Shown piece by piece: positions 31,845 through 42,297 of a stretch of 64,000 bases of DNA (positions within the stretch are counted from its first letter, which is position 1; the number at the start of each line of letters is the position of its first letter). The position numbers and the translations under genes are program-made. The stretch comes from Rhynchopus euleeides (taxonomy: Eukaryota; Euglenozoa; Diplonemea; Diplonemida; Diplonemidae), in the NCBI GenBank assembly GCA_963210315.1, contig OY723292.1, positions 930,001 to 994,000 on the forward strand. The letters run 5' to 3'. The notes below the pieces were generated by a model. That model did no database searches, was not told the DNA's origin, and saw only the letters and a program-made list of their open reading frames with translations.

Positions 31845-32185
31845 TAGGCAGTGCAGACTCCCGATATCGGGGGTCCAGACCCCCAATAGCGGGGGTCGCT
31901 CTGACCCCGCCCCAGACCCCCGCTCCAGGGGGTGGGGGTCCACCGTGTGAGAAATCGCCATGTATCGCCAAGTCCCCCAAACTGGTCTGGACCGGACAAA
32001 TTCTGGACCTCGGGGGAGGTCTGGAGGTGGATTGGACCTTTTTTACGGTTCAGATATATTCTGTTTACGGTACAAAAAATATTCACGCGAGTGTGGCTGT
32101 GTCTTTTCTTATGGTGCCACGCGTTTTCTTTCGCCATTTTGCTCTCCCAGAGGAGGGGTGGGGGTGGGTGGGGGTGGGTTTCCCT

Positions 32186-32591
32186 GCAGTGGTTTGATTG
32201 TTGTTGTTACCATGGGGGGGATTTCCTTTTTTTTGCTGCCACTTCACGATCCTGACTTTTTCAGGTTTTTTCCTTAGACAAAACTCTCCCCCCTCCCTTT
32301 GGGGGTCTTTGCTGGTCGACAAACTTCGTCAGTTTTCAGCCAATTCAACAGGAAATGCACCAAAATGCACTGACGACCACCCCGGTAGCGAAGACCCCCT
32401 TTGAAGAGATATCCACGACGCGTGCCGAAAAAAATACGACACGATTTTTTTTGGTGAATTTCACCTCTGCCGAAAACTTGCCGACTGCGGAGACTCCACT
32501 CCTCTTCCAATTCTTCCCCAAACGGGGGTGCAGCAGGTGGCGGGGGGCACAGGCACAGGCACAGATATGATTTTGACATGCAGTCCTGGGA
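32186..32591 (+). repeat. About 410-bp direct repeat, copy 1
   Basis: Nearly identical to 34931-35350; differs mainly in the number of ACAGGC units near the end. Contains the 99-bp mini-element at 32301-32399. No coding function apparent. Confidence 0.9.
32301..32399. mobile_element. 99-bp mini-element with GGGGGTCTT ends, copy 1
   Basis: Begins GGGGGTCTTTGCTGGTCGAC and ends TAGCGAAGACCCCC, giving a 12-bp imperfect terminal inverted repeat. Further copies at 35046-35144 and, in a different context, at 55276-55373. Confidence 0.7.
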
Positions 32592-32595
32592 TGGA

Positions 32596-32942
32596 AAAGC
32601 CCTATAACCGGGTATTACCGGGCAAACGGGTATTACCGGACCCGGTAATACCCGTTTTTCGACCCGGTAATACCTGGTAATACCCGGTAGCCGTTAACGG
32701 GGCAGATTCATGATAGTGACTATTATAGTCGACATGTCACTATTTATAGTACTATTTTTTTCATTAGCCCACCGTGGAGGGGAGGGGCCAGTGACAATCT
32801 ACGCGGGGAGGGGTTTCAGGAATTATCCCAGGGAAACCCACCCCCACCCACCCCCACCCCTCCTCTGGGAGAGCAAAATGGCGAAAGAAAACGCGTGGCA
32901 CCATAAGAAAAGACACAGCCACACTCGCGTGAATATTTTTTG
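32596..32942 (-). repeat. Inverse of 9446-9790
   Basis: Contains the GGTAATACCCG array and the CCGTTAACGGGGCAG end (a partial copy of the 9676 element), then satellite, then the CATTAGCCCACCGTG segment, in the mirror order of 9446-9790. Confidence 0.85.
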
Positions 32943-33439
32943 TACCGTAAACAGAATATATCTGAACCGTAAAAAAGGTCCAATCCACCTCCAGACCCCC
33001 CCCGAGGTCCAGAATTTGTCCGGTCCAGACCAGTTTGGGGGACTTGGCGATACATGGCGATTTCTCACACGGTGGACCCCCACCCCCTGGAGCGGGGGTC
33101 TGGGGCGGGGTCAGAGCGACCCCCGCTATTGGGGGTCTGGACCCCCGATATCGGGAGTCTGCACTGCCTATTATTGGTGCCCATACGACCCCCGATAGTG
33201 GGGTTCAGACCCCCACTCGTGGGGGTCCAGATCAGTCAAGGGGGCTGAGGAAGTCCCGTTCACGCTTGTGAACGCTTCCCGCGGGAGCAGAAACCCGGTG
33301 ATCTTGGGGGGGAACAGCAAACCACTCTGGACCGGAAAAAAGGTCCAATCGGTTTGGACCCCCGGGGTCCAGAATTTTTACGGTCCAGCATTATTACGTC
33401 CAGGACTTCTTACGGTCCAGATTTATTCTGTTTACGGTA
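32943..33439 (-). mobile_element. 497-bp family element, copy C
   Basis: Exact-length inverse of copy A (8949-9445), with both TACCGTAAACAGAATA ends intact. With copy B it forms a large inverted pair that could move as one unit. Confidence 0.9.
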
Positions 33440-33612
33440 TAATAGTTGACATGCAACTATTATACATGTATTTTTACTTGATATACATGTATTTTACATG
33501 TATATTTCAGGCATATACATGTATTATACATGTATAATAGTTGACATGCAAGTATTATACATGTATAATACATGTAAAAATCAGTATTTTTACATGTAAA
33601 ATTTACAAGATC
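33440..33612. repeat. TACATGTA palindromic array
   Basis: Same unit as 30012-30508; the right half of the array belonging to the 30001-33620 element. Confidence 0.88.
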
Positions 33613-33655
33613 CCACCGTGTAGGGGACTTAAACACGGGGGGGGGGGGGTAGGTA

Positions 33656-33864
33656 CGCCACATAAAAACGTCTGAACGAGGGTGAGGGAGAGGTGCGGAG
33701 TGATGGGGAGGGGGGAGGGGTGGTGGGGAAGGGTACAGCGCCCAAATTGTTTTTTTTGGGAGGGTGGGTGGGTGGGTGAGTTGGATTGTGCCTTCTAAAG
33801 GTTTTTTTTGGTACGCATGCACACCCCCGCAGGTTGACCCCCCCCCCCCCCCCTGCGATAATAA
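33656..33864. other. Low-complexity spacer
   Basis: G-rich and C-rich runs and GGTGGGTGGG units; no gene. Confidence 0.6.
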
Positions 33865-34192
33865 CACGGTGGGATCTTGTAAATTTTACATGTATAACTA
33901 CAAGTATATACATGTATTATACATGTATAATACTTGCATGTCAACTATTATACATGTATAATACTTGCATGACAAGTATTATACATGTAAAATACATGTA
34001 AATGCCTGAAATATACATGTAAAATACATGTATATCAAGTAAAAATACAAGTATAATAGTTGACATGCAAGTATTATACTTGTATTTTTACTTGATATAC
34101 ATGTATTTTACATGTATATTTCAGGCATATACATGTATAATACATGTATATACTTGTAGTTATACATGTAAAATTTACAAGATCCCACCGTG
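33865..34192. mobile_element. 328-bp fold-back element, CACGGTGGGATC ends
   Basis: Both ends read CACGGTGGGATCTTGTAAAT inward, and the arms continue inverted for at least 60 bp. Almost the whole element can fold on itself through TACATGTA words. This is the uninterrupted small form of 30001-33620. Confidence 0.85.
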
Positions 34193-34930
34193 AATGGAAA
34201 CTCTGCGCAAGAAAAGGGGGGTGGGTGGGTGTGGTGATTGGATGGGTAGACCGTTGGACAACACCGATGGATGTTGGTCAGAGAGCAGTCCAGACTGGAA
34301 TTGTGTTCGGTGGGGGGGGGAACTGTGCCCTGCTGCGGTTCGACACTGCACCATAAATTTAATTTGTGCAGAAGGCGAGGATGCAATGCACTGGCTGGGA
34401 AATCCATTGGGAGGCTTCGCTCCGTGTCAAACTGTGTTGTTTTACCTCGTCATTTGAGAGGTGACTCGCTGGTCGGCATTTATGAGTGAAGGTCCCCACT
34501 CGCATGATAAGGGTGCAGAACGGAGTGGGATATTGGCCGCAGAGAACATGCCTAGACGAGCAAAGACCTGGGGGGTCGGGGTCGGGGGGTGGGGGGGGGG
34601 GGGGGCAAATATCATGGAAACTGCATGGAATTGCATGGGGTGGGGTGGGGTGTGCTCTGCTGTCTCCTCGCAGCTCTCAGCCCCAACCTCTGCTGCTGCC
34701 CACTAAGGACACCCGCAGCCCCTGCCATCCATTCAGCGCGAAGGCAGAAGGGCTGTTGGTTGTGTGGTGGTCACGTTCCCTCCACGCGCGGGCATGTATT
34801 TTTTCTTGCAGTTTTTGCTCATACGATTTTGTTTTGGTAACGAAGAAGAAATTTTTTGGCCCGGAAGTGGTGGGGGGGGGACTTGCCGTCACCCAATAAG
34901 CTATCCCCACCCGACAAAATGCAGTTTTCA
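34193..34930. other. Spacer without recognised gene
   Basis: Short frames only; a G run at 34585-34605. Confidence 0.5.
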
Positions 34931-35289
34931 GCAGTGGTTTGATTGTTGTTGTTACCATGGGGGGGATTTCCTTTTTTTTGCTGCCACTTCACGATCCTGA
35001 CTTTTTCAGGTTTTTTCCTTAGACAAAACTCTCCCCCCTCCCTTTGGGGGTCTTTGCTGGTCGACAAACTTCGTCAGTTTTCAGCCAATTCAACAGGAAA
35101 TGCACCAAAATGCACTGACGACCACCCCGGTAGCGAAGACCCCCTTTGAAGAGATATCCACGACGCGTGCCGAAAAAAATACGACACGATTTTTTTTGGT
35201 GAATTTCACCTCTGCCGAAAACTTGCCGACTGCGGAGACTCCACTCCTCTTCCAATTCTTCCCCAAACGGGGGTGCAGCAGGTGGCGGG

Positions 35290-35321
<32 letters not shown>

Positions 35322-35350
35322 ATATGATTTTGACATGCAGTCCTGGGATG
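34931..35350 (+). repeat. About 410-bp direct repeat, copy 2
   Basis: Second copy of 32186-32591, with four rather than two ACAGGC steps at its end, and the 99-bp mini-element at 35046-35144. Confidence 0.9.
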
Positions 35351-36329
35351 GATTTTCCCCTCCCGAGGCGCACCAACGAATGGGGAAGGAAGGGCGGGGA
35401 GGGGGAGGTGTGGTGGTGGTGGTGGCGGGGTTTAGCTTACCGGCCTGCACCCTCCCAAAAATGCAACCGGCACTCTCATAAAAAGCTTCGTAGCAGGCGT
35501 GTGTGGAGCAGTGGAAACACATCAAGGGTGGGACCACGGGTGTGTGCTCTCTGTGTGGATCTACACAGACCATCCCACCGGTCGAAGACAGAAAGATTTG
35601 CACGCGCGCGCGTGTGTGATTGGTGTGGTGGCGGATTGCGGATGCTTTGCAGAGATGGAAGCAGCGAGCTTGCACCACAAGGGAGGAGGGTATGGAGTGG
35701 TGCATCGGTGGGCAGGTGGGTGGCGCTCCACCACCTTGTCGACCTCCACCCCGCCCTCCGCACGCGAATCGATACCGTTCACACAACGAGATGTGGTTGT
35801 GTGACAGCATGTCGTTTTTCTTTTTCGCAATATTTTCACCCCCGCCCTGCACACGGCTTTCGCGAGAAAGCATGGTCCAAAAATACACCCCCCCCACCCA
35901 CCCCCTCTCCTCTCTCACTCTCTCTCTCTCTCTAGCAAAATGATAACAGGAAACGGGAGGTCTCCTGGTTACCTGAAGTGGTGTGTGTGGGCGCACAAAA
36001 AGCGAAATGGCAAAGCACAGCACGTGGCATCAGCCACCACTTTGCCTGACAACAGCAACAAAACTCCTTCGGTGGGAGGGGGCAGAGACGGCGGTCGGCT
36101 TAGTTTGCGTGCGGGGGAGGCAGAGAGACCGGGGATACCCAAAACTCCTGATGAAGGATGTTGTGGTGTCGGTCGGTGCTCCCCTTCCAACCTTGCTCCT
36201 CGGCAAGAGGCAGGATGTAGTACTCAGCAATGACACAGCGAAACAGCACAAGCCCTACTATATCATACCTTCCTCAAGTAACCACGGAGACCTCCCAAGA
36301 CGCAGCAAAGCTGCTTAAACTAGTTTACC
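35351..36329. other. Spacer without recognised gene
   Basis: No domain-bearing frame. A CT dinucleotide run lies at about 35908-35935. Confidence 0.5.
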
Positions 36330-36543
36330 TAGGGTACCCCGAGAGAATGTCACCCCCCTCGAGGGCCCAGGGCGAGGGGGGGGGTGACATTCTTCCCAGC
36401 CGCTACACAGGGCAACCATTGAAGAATGTCACCCCCTCTGTACAGGGTGGCTGTTGGAGAATGTCACCCCCCAAGCGGAGGCCGAGGGGGGGGTGACATT
36501 CTCCAAGGTCACCCAGGGGGTGACATTCTCTCGGGGTACCCTA
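36330..36543. mobile_element. 214-bp TA-flanked MITE, GGGTACCCCGAGAGAATGTC ends
   Basis: Perfect 28-bp terminal inverted repeats starting TAGGGTACCCCGAGAGAATG. Inside, six copies of GAATGTCACCCCC or its inverse. It abuts the next element. Confidence 0.9.
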
Positions 36544-36858
36544 CACGGTGGACTCCAGCGGCCCTAGCGGGAGTCTGGGAGCGGGAGTCTGAGCGGGTGT
36601 CAAAGACTCCCGCTAGCGGGAGTCTATACTCCCGCTAGGGGGAGTCTGACTCCCCCTAGCGGGAGTCTTTTCACCTATTTTCATCCATTTTTCCCATGAT
36701 ATAGTTACAGTCTACTGGCGTGGGGGGTAAAATCATGGTGGAAGAGGGATGGGGAGGGGCTTGTTTTGCTTCTGTCAGTTTCCCCGGACTCTGGACTACC
36801 TACCTATCCTCCTGGTAGCGGCTGCACCTGCGGAGGTGAGCGGTTAGAATTTGAGGTG

Positions 36859-37995
36859 TCAAAGTGCGGCCATCGCCTGTCGTAGTTGTGTTACACCTTG
36901 GGCAAGACAAGCCATCCTGCAGGCCTCATCTTCTTCGTCAGAACTGTCATCCCCCTCCTGCTGTGCGCGTTGGTCAAGCGTGCTCAAAGTCGCCTCGGAT
37001 GACACGAATGGTGTGAAAGTCGCCCCCAGCGGGATTGGCATTTTGCACAAGCAGAGCGATAATTTGCGGTGTCCTTCGGGGAACCGGGACAGGAAGTAGG
37101 GCGCGCTGATGGGTTCAACGAAGTCCTGTGTGTTGCAGTGCACAAACCCCTTCTGCAGCTGTGTCAACTGTGTGCAAAGAACATACACAGCCAATCTATG
37201 AGCGTGTCGGGTGTGCAGACACGGACACAGGATGACTTCTCTATACCCGAGGATCCCGTCCTGCGACAGGTGCGCAACCTTCCAAGGCATGCCCGATGCG
37301 CGCCGCTTCTCTTCTGCCATCGCAAGATCTCTCTCGTAAGTTGCGGAGCTGGCGATTGTAACGGCATCTTTCTTGCGATGTCCGTTCTCTGCTTCTTCAA
37401 ATTCGTCGTTGTTCTGCAGAGGCACTGCATCTTCTGGAGCCCACCAATGATGGAGACTGTGTACGTAGGCATTGCGCGTTGATCCCTTTTCGGCATGCTC
37501 CATCAACCAGTGAAATATATGCCCTGAGATCCGAGCACGCAAGAAGGGAATCCGGGCTGACTCATCCTTGCATCCCCAGAAGTGCCAGGGGATGTCTGCA
37601 TACCGGAAATGCATGAGGTCTGCAAGGGAGACAAAGAGGTAGCGGAACAAGCCCTTGTAGGTGTGTCCTGTGACAGGCAAGCACGACCTTCCGGAACTGA
37701 GCACCTGTCCCATTCTGCGACACATTCAGTGCAAGGTTTGTACAGGTCTTGTCGAATATTTTTTTGTTGTCTCATCCAGTACCCTGATCAGCCGCATGGC
37801 GAGCCCCTTGCAGTCATGGAGTGCTGGGGTGACGTAGCGGGCATTGGGAAGCACACCTGCCAAGAGGGAGGGGTAGCCAGCCTCTTTTATCTCAGAGAGA
37901 GTCAGGTGCGGGTATCGATGCACCTGTTGATACCAGCGTTCTTCTGGGATGTCGCACAGTGAGCATCGGTGCCCTCGCCCCCCGCATCGCCTCAT
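36859..37995 (-). pseudogene. Frameshifted copy of the 379-residue transposon protein
   Basis: Compared with the intact gene at 52629-53768, three single-base deletions are seen: an A8 run reduced to A7 near 37752, and two further losses near 37665-37680. The three deletions together restore the frame, but the peptide between them is scrambled. The N-terminal part (37995 back to about 37750) and C-terminal part (about 37660 back to 36859) remain readable. Confidence 0.85.
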
Positions 37996-38260
37996 TGTTG
38001 CCCACTGCTGATCTATACTCCCGCTAGCGGGAGTTGGACTCCCCCTAGTTGAGACTCCCGAAAAGGGTTAAACCCGGTAGTGGTACCCTACCCCCGCTGG
38101 AGTCCACCGTGCAAGGCCGGATCAGCCCACGGGTGGGTTTGAGGAAGAAATCTGGGGGGGCAAATTTTGCTGCGACTTCCGGTTTCACCCGGCCGAACTC
38201 CAGCATCTATCCAGACCCACGGTGCCAAGCCGTTCGCCCGTGTCGCGATCATTCGCGGCT

Positions 38261-38641
38261 TCAGGCTGCCCCCGACGACACGTTTGTATCCTGCACCTTG
38301 CCATACTTCGCCTCCACCTTGTATATGACGGAGAGCGCCCTCCTTCCGCATCGTTGCGACTTCCCTGACAGCGAACTTATCCATGTCAGGGAAGACATGG
38401 CGATGATTGCGTTGGCCACCTGGGTGCTGTGCTTGTGGAGCTCCTTGCTCAACACCGTTGCTAGGAGCCTTCTAATGGATCCCAGTGTCAGCACACTGCC
38501 CCCTTTTTTAACAGGGAAGGCCGTGCAAAAATTATGCACAATGTTCGTCGCCTCCGCAGCCTCGGGACTCTCTGCGCTCTTCTTCTTCTTAATCGACTTT
38601 GCCGCCGGCTTCGCTGCCGGCTTCGTTGTCGTCTTCCCCAT
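38261..38641 (-). CDS. 126-residue Lys-rich transposon protein, unknown function
   Basis: Starts with a basic, Ala/Lys-rich tail (MGKTTTKPAAKPAAKSIKKK), then a helical region (SIRRLLATVLSKELHKHSTQ, then VANAIIAM). The uninterrupted copy; the partner at 51444 is split by a retroposon. After IIAMSSLT the neighbouring frame (inverse of 38384 to 38088) continues with DKFAVREVATMRKEG. A long helix, loop and short helix in that order recalls a histone fold, but only if a frameshift or splice is allowed. Tail composition alone would also fit any DNA-binding accessory protein. Confidence 0.5.
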   Translation of the reverse strand: MGKTTTKPAAKPAAKSIKKKKSAESPEAAEATNIVHNFCTAFPVKKGGSVLTLGSIRRLLATVLSKELHKHSTQVANAIIAMSSLTWISSLSGKSQRCGRRALSVIYKVEAKYGKVQDTNVSSGAA

Positions 38642-38914
38642 TTTTGTGAATCAGGTCTGCGAGCTGGGATGGGTGGAAACGTCCGTTTCGTTTGGTGTGG
38701 CTGTACTTCAGTGACGAGTGCCACATTGCATAGGTATCATGGGAAAAATGAGTGAAAATAGGTGAAAAGACTCCCGCTAGGGGGAGTCAGACTCCCGCTA
38801 GCGGGAGTATAGACTCCCGCTAGCGGGAGTCTATACTCCCGCTAGCGGGAGTTGGACTCCCCCTAGTTGAGACTCCCGAAAAGGGTTACCCTACCCCCGC
38901 TGGAGTCCACCGTG

Positions 38915-39204
38915 TAGGTACTAGAGAAATACTGCAGGCCATGATAAAAAGCGAAAACTCATTAGCGCCGCCACCCGATAACGGCTCGCCCGTGACAGCA
39001 AGGGGTGGGGTGTGGGGGTGGGGGGGTGGGGGTGAATGGGCGTGTGAGACCGGCTGGAGGGGGGGGGTGGGGGGGGAAACGCTGCGCCCCAAACAGGTGA
39101 TAACACTGGGCCACCACGCCCCTCCCCTCCTCCCACCACCTCCCTCCCCCCCCTCCCACGAAAAACGGTTCCCCCGCTCCTCTCCCCCCACCCCCCCCCC
39201 CATT
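38915..39204. other. Low-complexity spacer
   Basis: G-rich and C-rich runs; no gene. Confidence 0.6.
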
Positions 39205-40139
39205 GTTGTTAGCCCCCATTTAAAACTTTACGTTTTAAACGTTTTAAATGTTTTAAATTAAAACGCGTTTTAAATTAATTTAAAACGGAGTTTAAAACGG
39301 GGGTTAAAACAGGGCGTTTCTGTGGTGTTTTCACACCAAAAAAAAAATTCGGCCAAAAAAAATTTTCCATGCCCCCTGAGGCCCCCCAGCTCATATTCTG
39401 GGTGATTATTCCTGCATTCCTGTCACAGCGGACACATTATTGGTGGAAAATAGGTGGCACTGACGTTGTGGTGAGGGTTGCATCAATCGCACCGGCATCA
39501 GTTGGCACACCCCCTCCGTTGTTCTCAGGAATAATGCAGTTTGACATCAGCATATTTCTGGAGTGTCGAATCTTCATCTTGCATCACTCGATGTGCACCC
39601 TTTTGAGCTGAATCCATGATACAAAGTCGCAGGTTGAAGGCCGGATCACCGTGATGGGGGTGGCAATGGACCCAGCGAACTCCACCAGCTCCTTCGACAG
39701 TCCTGGAAGCACCTTCTGGAAAAGTTGCACAGTTCCAGTTGCCACCTGGAGCCTACCTTTGGCCTGCCCCTCTTTGAGAGGAGCATATCTGTATTCCCTT
39801 TACTCTCCTATGGACGCCCGACTTCTCTGATCGAGAGAAGCCTACAAAAGGCGTAACCATCCTCGTCATCTATTCTTTGCCTCCAACTTTCACTTTTGCA
39901 GAACGGATCCCGATGAACTCCAAACAGGAAGTGCAGCCAGCTTCATCACGGCTGTGTTCAACAAGACAGCCAGGTGATGTTGTTGCTGTCAGAACGATGG
40001 TTGCAGCACTCGGCTGCGCCCCACCTGGGGTTGCTCTGGCTGTTGTCCAAGCTAGTGTTTGGGACAATTATTGATCACCTAGCCATTCTCTCGGCACCCT
40101 AATGACCGTGGGTAGGCAGCAGGAACCTGCACTCTGGGG

Positions 40140-40380
40140 GGACATCATCGATGAGTTTCTTTGAAGAAACCGGCGGCTACCGCTGGAGTTAAGGTCCGAA
40201 GGGGTCAGTACCACGGGCGCCACACCGCTCGTGTTGGGCATCGGGTTTCGGTGAAGGCGGGGGCGCTGAGAAAGCGAAATGTACGTAACAAGCAATGATC
40301 AACCATACACCAGCAAGTCAAACAGGCACCACTGTTGGATCGTTCGTGCACCCAAGTCTGTACTGTACCATCCTGAATCT
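40140..40380 (+). repeat. Dispersed 240-bp repeat, copy 2
   Basis: Partner of 16138-16385; keeps TTTCTTTGAAGAAAC, TACCGCTGG, CAACCATACACCAGCAA and TTCGTGCACC in order. It lies inside the AT-ended TIR element. Confidence 0.65.
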
Positions 40381-40766
40381 TTTCTGGGTGATTGTCAACG
40401 ATGAGGGCATGAGCTTGCGTCAGGGTGAGCAGAGGAACGGGTTGAGGCCAGGGTGAATGGAGGGTGAAAAGTAGCCCACTTCACCAGGAGGCGAATTTTC
40501 GCAGAAAGCCCTGCCACACAGCTGTGTTTGCCTGATCATGCTCAAAAGGCCTGCAATAGGCTATTTCACACAGGGAATTTGTTCACCCATTTGGGACCCC
40601 CAGGGAGCCTCAAAATTGGATTTTTTTGCCGAAGATGGTCTCAGATGGCCCAAAACGACCAATTTTGGGTTCCAGAAAAAAAATCGAAAAGTCTCCCCCT
40701 ATATTTTGCAGGGGTTTTTGCCGTTTTAAACCCCGTTTTAAATAATTTAAAACGGCGTTTTAAACT

Positions 40767-42142
40767 TTAACCCTTTCTGTCCGGGAAGCCACTACAGTGG
40801 CTTTGCACTTTGCTTACGTAAGTAAATAATTATGCACTTCGAATTTTTCAGGATTTTTTTGTATGGTAAAATGGGGGAGCTCAATCTTTTCAAATGCAGC
40901 AAGGGTTCATGGGAAAGGTGGAGATCCGTCCAACGTACTGCCGGAGGACAATTGCACCCTCAGGTGAGATTTTCGGGTTTGGGTAGTCCCTCATGGCCCC
41001 TATTTACGAGTCAACCATATCAGGTGTTCTTGTGCCCCATTTCGCTCGACTCCCCCGATCGTGGAAAGCTCTGGAGTTATTCTCCGCAAAAACACATCGA
41101 TATGCAGACCCACAGAACACACTTCGACCCATCACAGGCGCGAGAGCTGGGGGGGCTGGGTGGGTATCAGAGGGTCTTGGGCAGGTATGGCCACTACAGT
41201 GGCTTTCACTTTGCCTATGCAGGCAAAGTTATTTGAATTTCGAATTTTTCAAGATTTCTTTTTATGGTGGAAACGGGGTGGACGAATCTTTCAAATGCAG
41301 CAAGAGTTGGTCGGAAAAGCGAAACTCCGACCAACTTGGCTCTGTAACAAAATTGCACCACGAGGTGGAATTTTCGGTGGTTTTGCCCTTGAAACCGCCT
41401 CCTGAACCTGCGTGGGAGGTATCGAGTTTTCCCAGGCATCTTTTTGCCCGATTCCTTCGATAAGGGAAAGGTTTCCGACAGATGTCATCTGGGAAATCAG
41501 TTTTCAGACCTCTGCATCTCGAATATCCGCCCCAACGGGCTGTGCCGATGCACCACCCGATTTCGGCCTCCAGCCACCCATCAGTGAAATATGGTGGAAT
41601 TCTCTGATGGAGATTTGATGCCGTCAGTCATCGGGCGGACATCCTCCATGGCCCCAGAGGGGCAGGGAAGGATGTTCTACCTCGATCCAGGTGCCCAACG
41701 GGCTAACGGGGTCGCTGGGGTGGCTCACAGTCAGGTCCCTCAGAACAGGTGTTTTTGCACCTGTTGATTTACTTGCCTTGTGCAAACCACTGCCTTCCCA
41801 AGTAAATTGTCTTCCGCTCCACCTTTTTCAACATTTTTTTTTATCGGGAACTGCGCTGGAGCAGAACTGTTCGAGAACGCCATAGAACCCGGATTTTTTG
41901 GGCGGTCACACACCGCCCTGAATTTTTTTCTGGATTTTTTGCACCTCGATTTTTGGTTTCTCGGGCGAGGCCCACATGTGAAATTTTTTTTTCGGCAAAA
42001 AAACCGGAACAATGCAACGTTCTGCGCAAACGCAGTTCCCGATAAAAAAAAATGTTGAAAAAGGTGGAGTGGAAGACAATTTACTTGGGAAGGCGAATTT
42101 TCCCAAAAATCGAAAAAATACCCCCCGGACAGAAAGGGTTAA
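40767..42142. mobile_element. Second piggyBac-like non-autonomous element, TTAA flanked
   Basis: TTAA plus CCCTTTCTGTCCGGG at 40767, with the perfect 15-bp inverse and TTAA ending 42142. It contains a subterminal inverted pair (TTTTTCAACATTTTTTTTTA region, 41825 against 42050) and a direct repeat (CCACTACAGTGGCTTT at 40790 and 41191). No transposase. Inserted into an AT-rich transposon end. Confidence 0.85.
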
Positions 42143-42297
42143 AACGTTTAAAATGTTTAAAGCTCGGTTTCTAACAACACTGCCCCCCCCCCCCCCCCCA
42201 CACCCGCGCGACACGCGCTCCGTTCTTCTCCTCCACCACTGCCACTGCAGGCACGGACCCATCTTCCTCCCAACCAACACCTGGCTGATCGACCCCC

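Larger units (their letters stand above)
30509..32072 (+). mobile_element. 497-bp family element, copy B, split by insertion
   Basis: Same sequence as copy A, with the first 14 bp duplicated (TACCGTAAACAGAA twice). It is interrupted after GGGCACCA by the TTAA-flanked element at 30778-31844, and the match resumes at TAGGCAGTGC. The right end is at 32071-32072. Confidence 0.9.
30001..33620. mobile_element. CACGGTGGGATCTTG-ended element, enlarged by insertions
   Basis: CACGGTGGGATCTTGTAAAT at 30001 and its inverse ending 33620, each flanked by TA. Both ends run directly into TACATGTA arrays (30012-30508; 33440-33612). The same ends without the insertions are seen in the 328-bp element at 33865-34192. 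The interior between the arrays is the inserted 30509-33439 block. Confidence 0.8.
29127..33655. mobile_element. Outer nested composite with GTGTTTAAGTCCCC ends
   Basis: TACCTACC, a 12-14 C run and GTGTTTAAGTCCCCTA at 29127-29160 are mirrored at 33621-33655, giving about 35-bp terminal repeats with TA at the tips. Extra GTGTTTAAGTCCCC copies lie at 29171, 29201 (inverted), 29941 and 29961. The unique interior (29230-29930) has no clear gene. The right two thirds are a second element (30001-33620), itself filled with others. Confidence 0.75.
36544..38914 (-). mobile_element. CACGGTGGACTCC element, copy 1
   Basis: CACGGTGGACTCCAGCGG at 36544 and its inverse ending 38914, both flanked by TA. 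Each end carries GACTCCCGCTAGCGGGAGTC arrays. An internal end-like segment at about 38015-38115 (ACTCCCGC array plus GGAGTCCACCGTG) splits it into two gene-bearing halves. It is the inverse of 51193-54083, nearly identical apart from small indels and the retroposon in the other copy. Confidence 0.88.
39205..42178. mobile_element. TIR element with GTTTTAAAC-rich ends, split by piggyBac-like insertion
   Basis: TGTTGTTAG at 39205 with its inverse ending about 42178. The ends are AT-rich arrays of GTTTTAAA and TTTAAAACG. The right-end array is cut in two by the TTAA-flanked element 40767-42142 (left piece 40720-40766, right piece 42143-42178). Net length without the insertion is about 1.6 kb. The interior 39360-40700 has no recognised gene. 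Confidence 0.7.

Noticed and set aside
35019..36023. 334-codon - strand frame
   Set aside because: Runs through the 410-bp repeat and low-complexity sequence, and no protein domain is seen.
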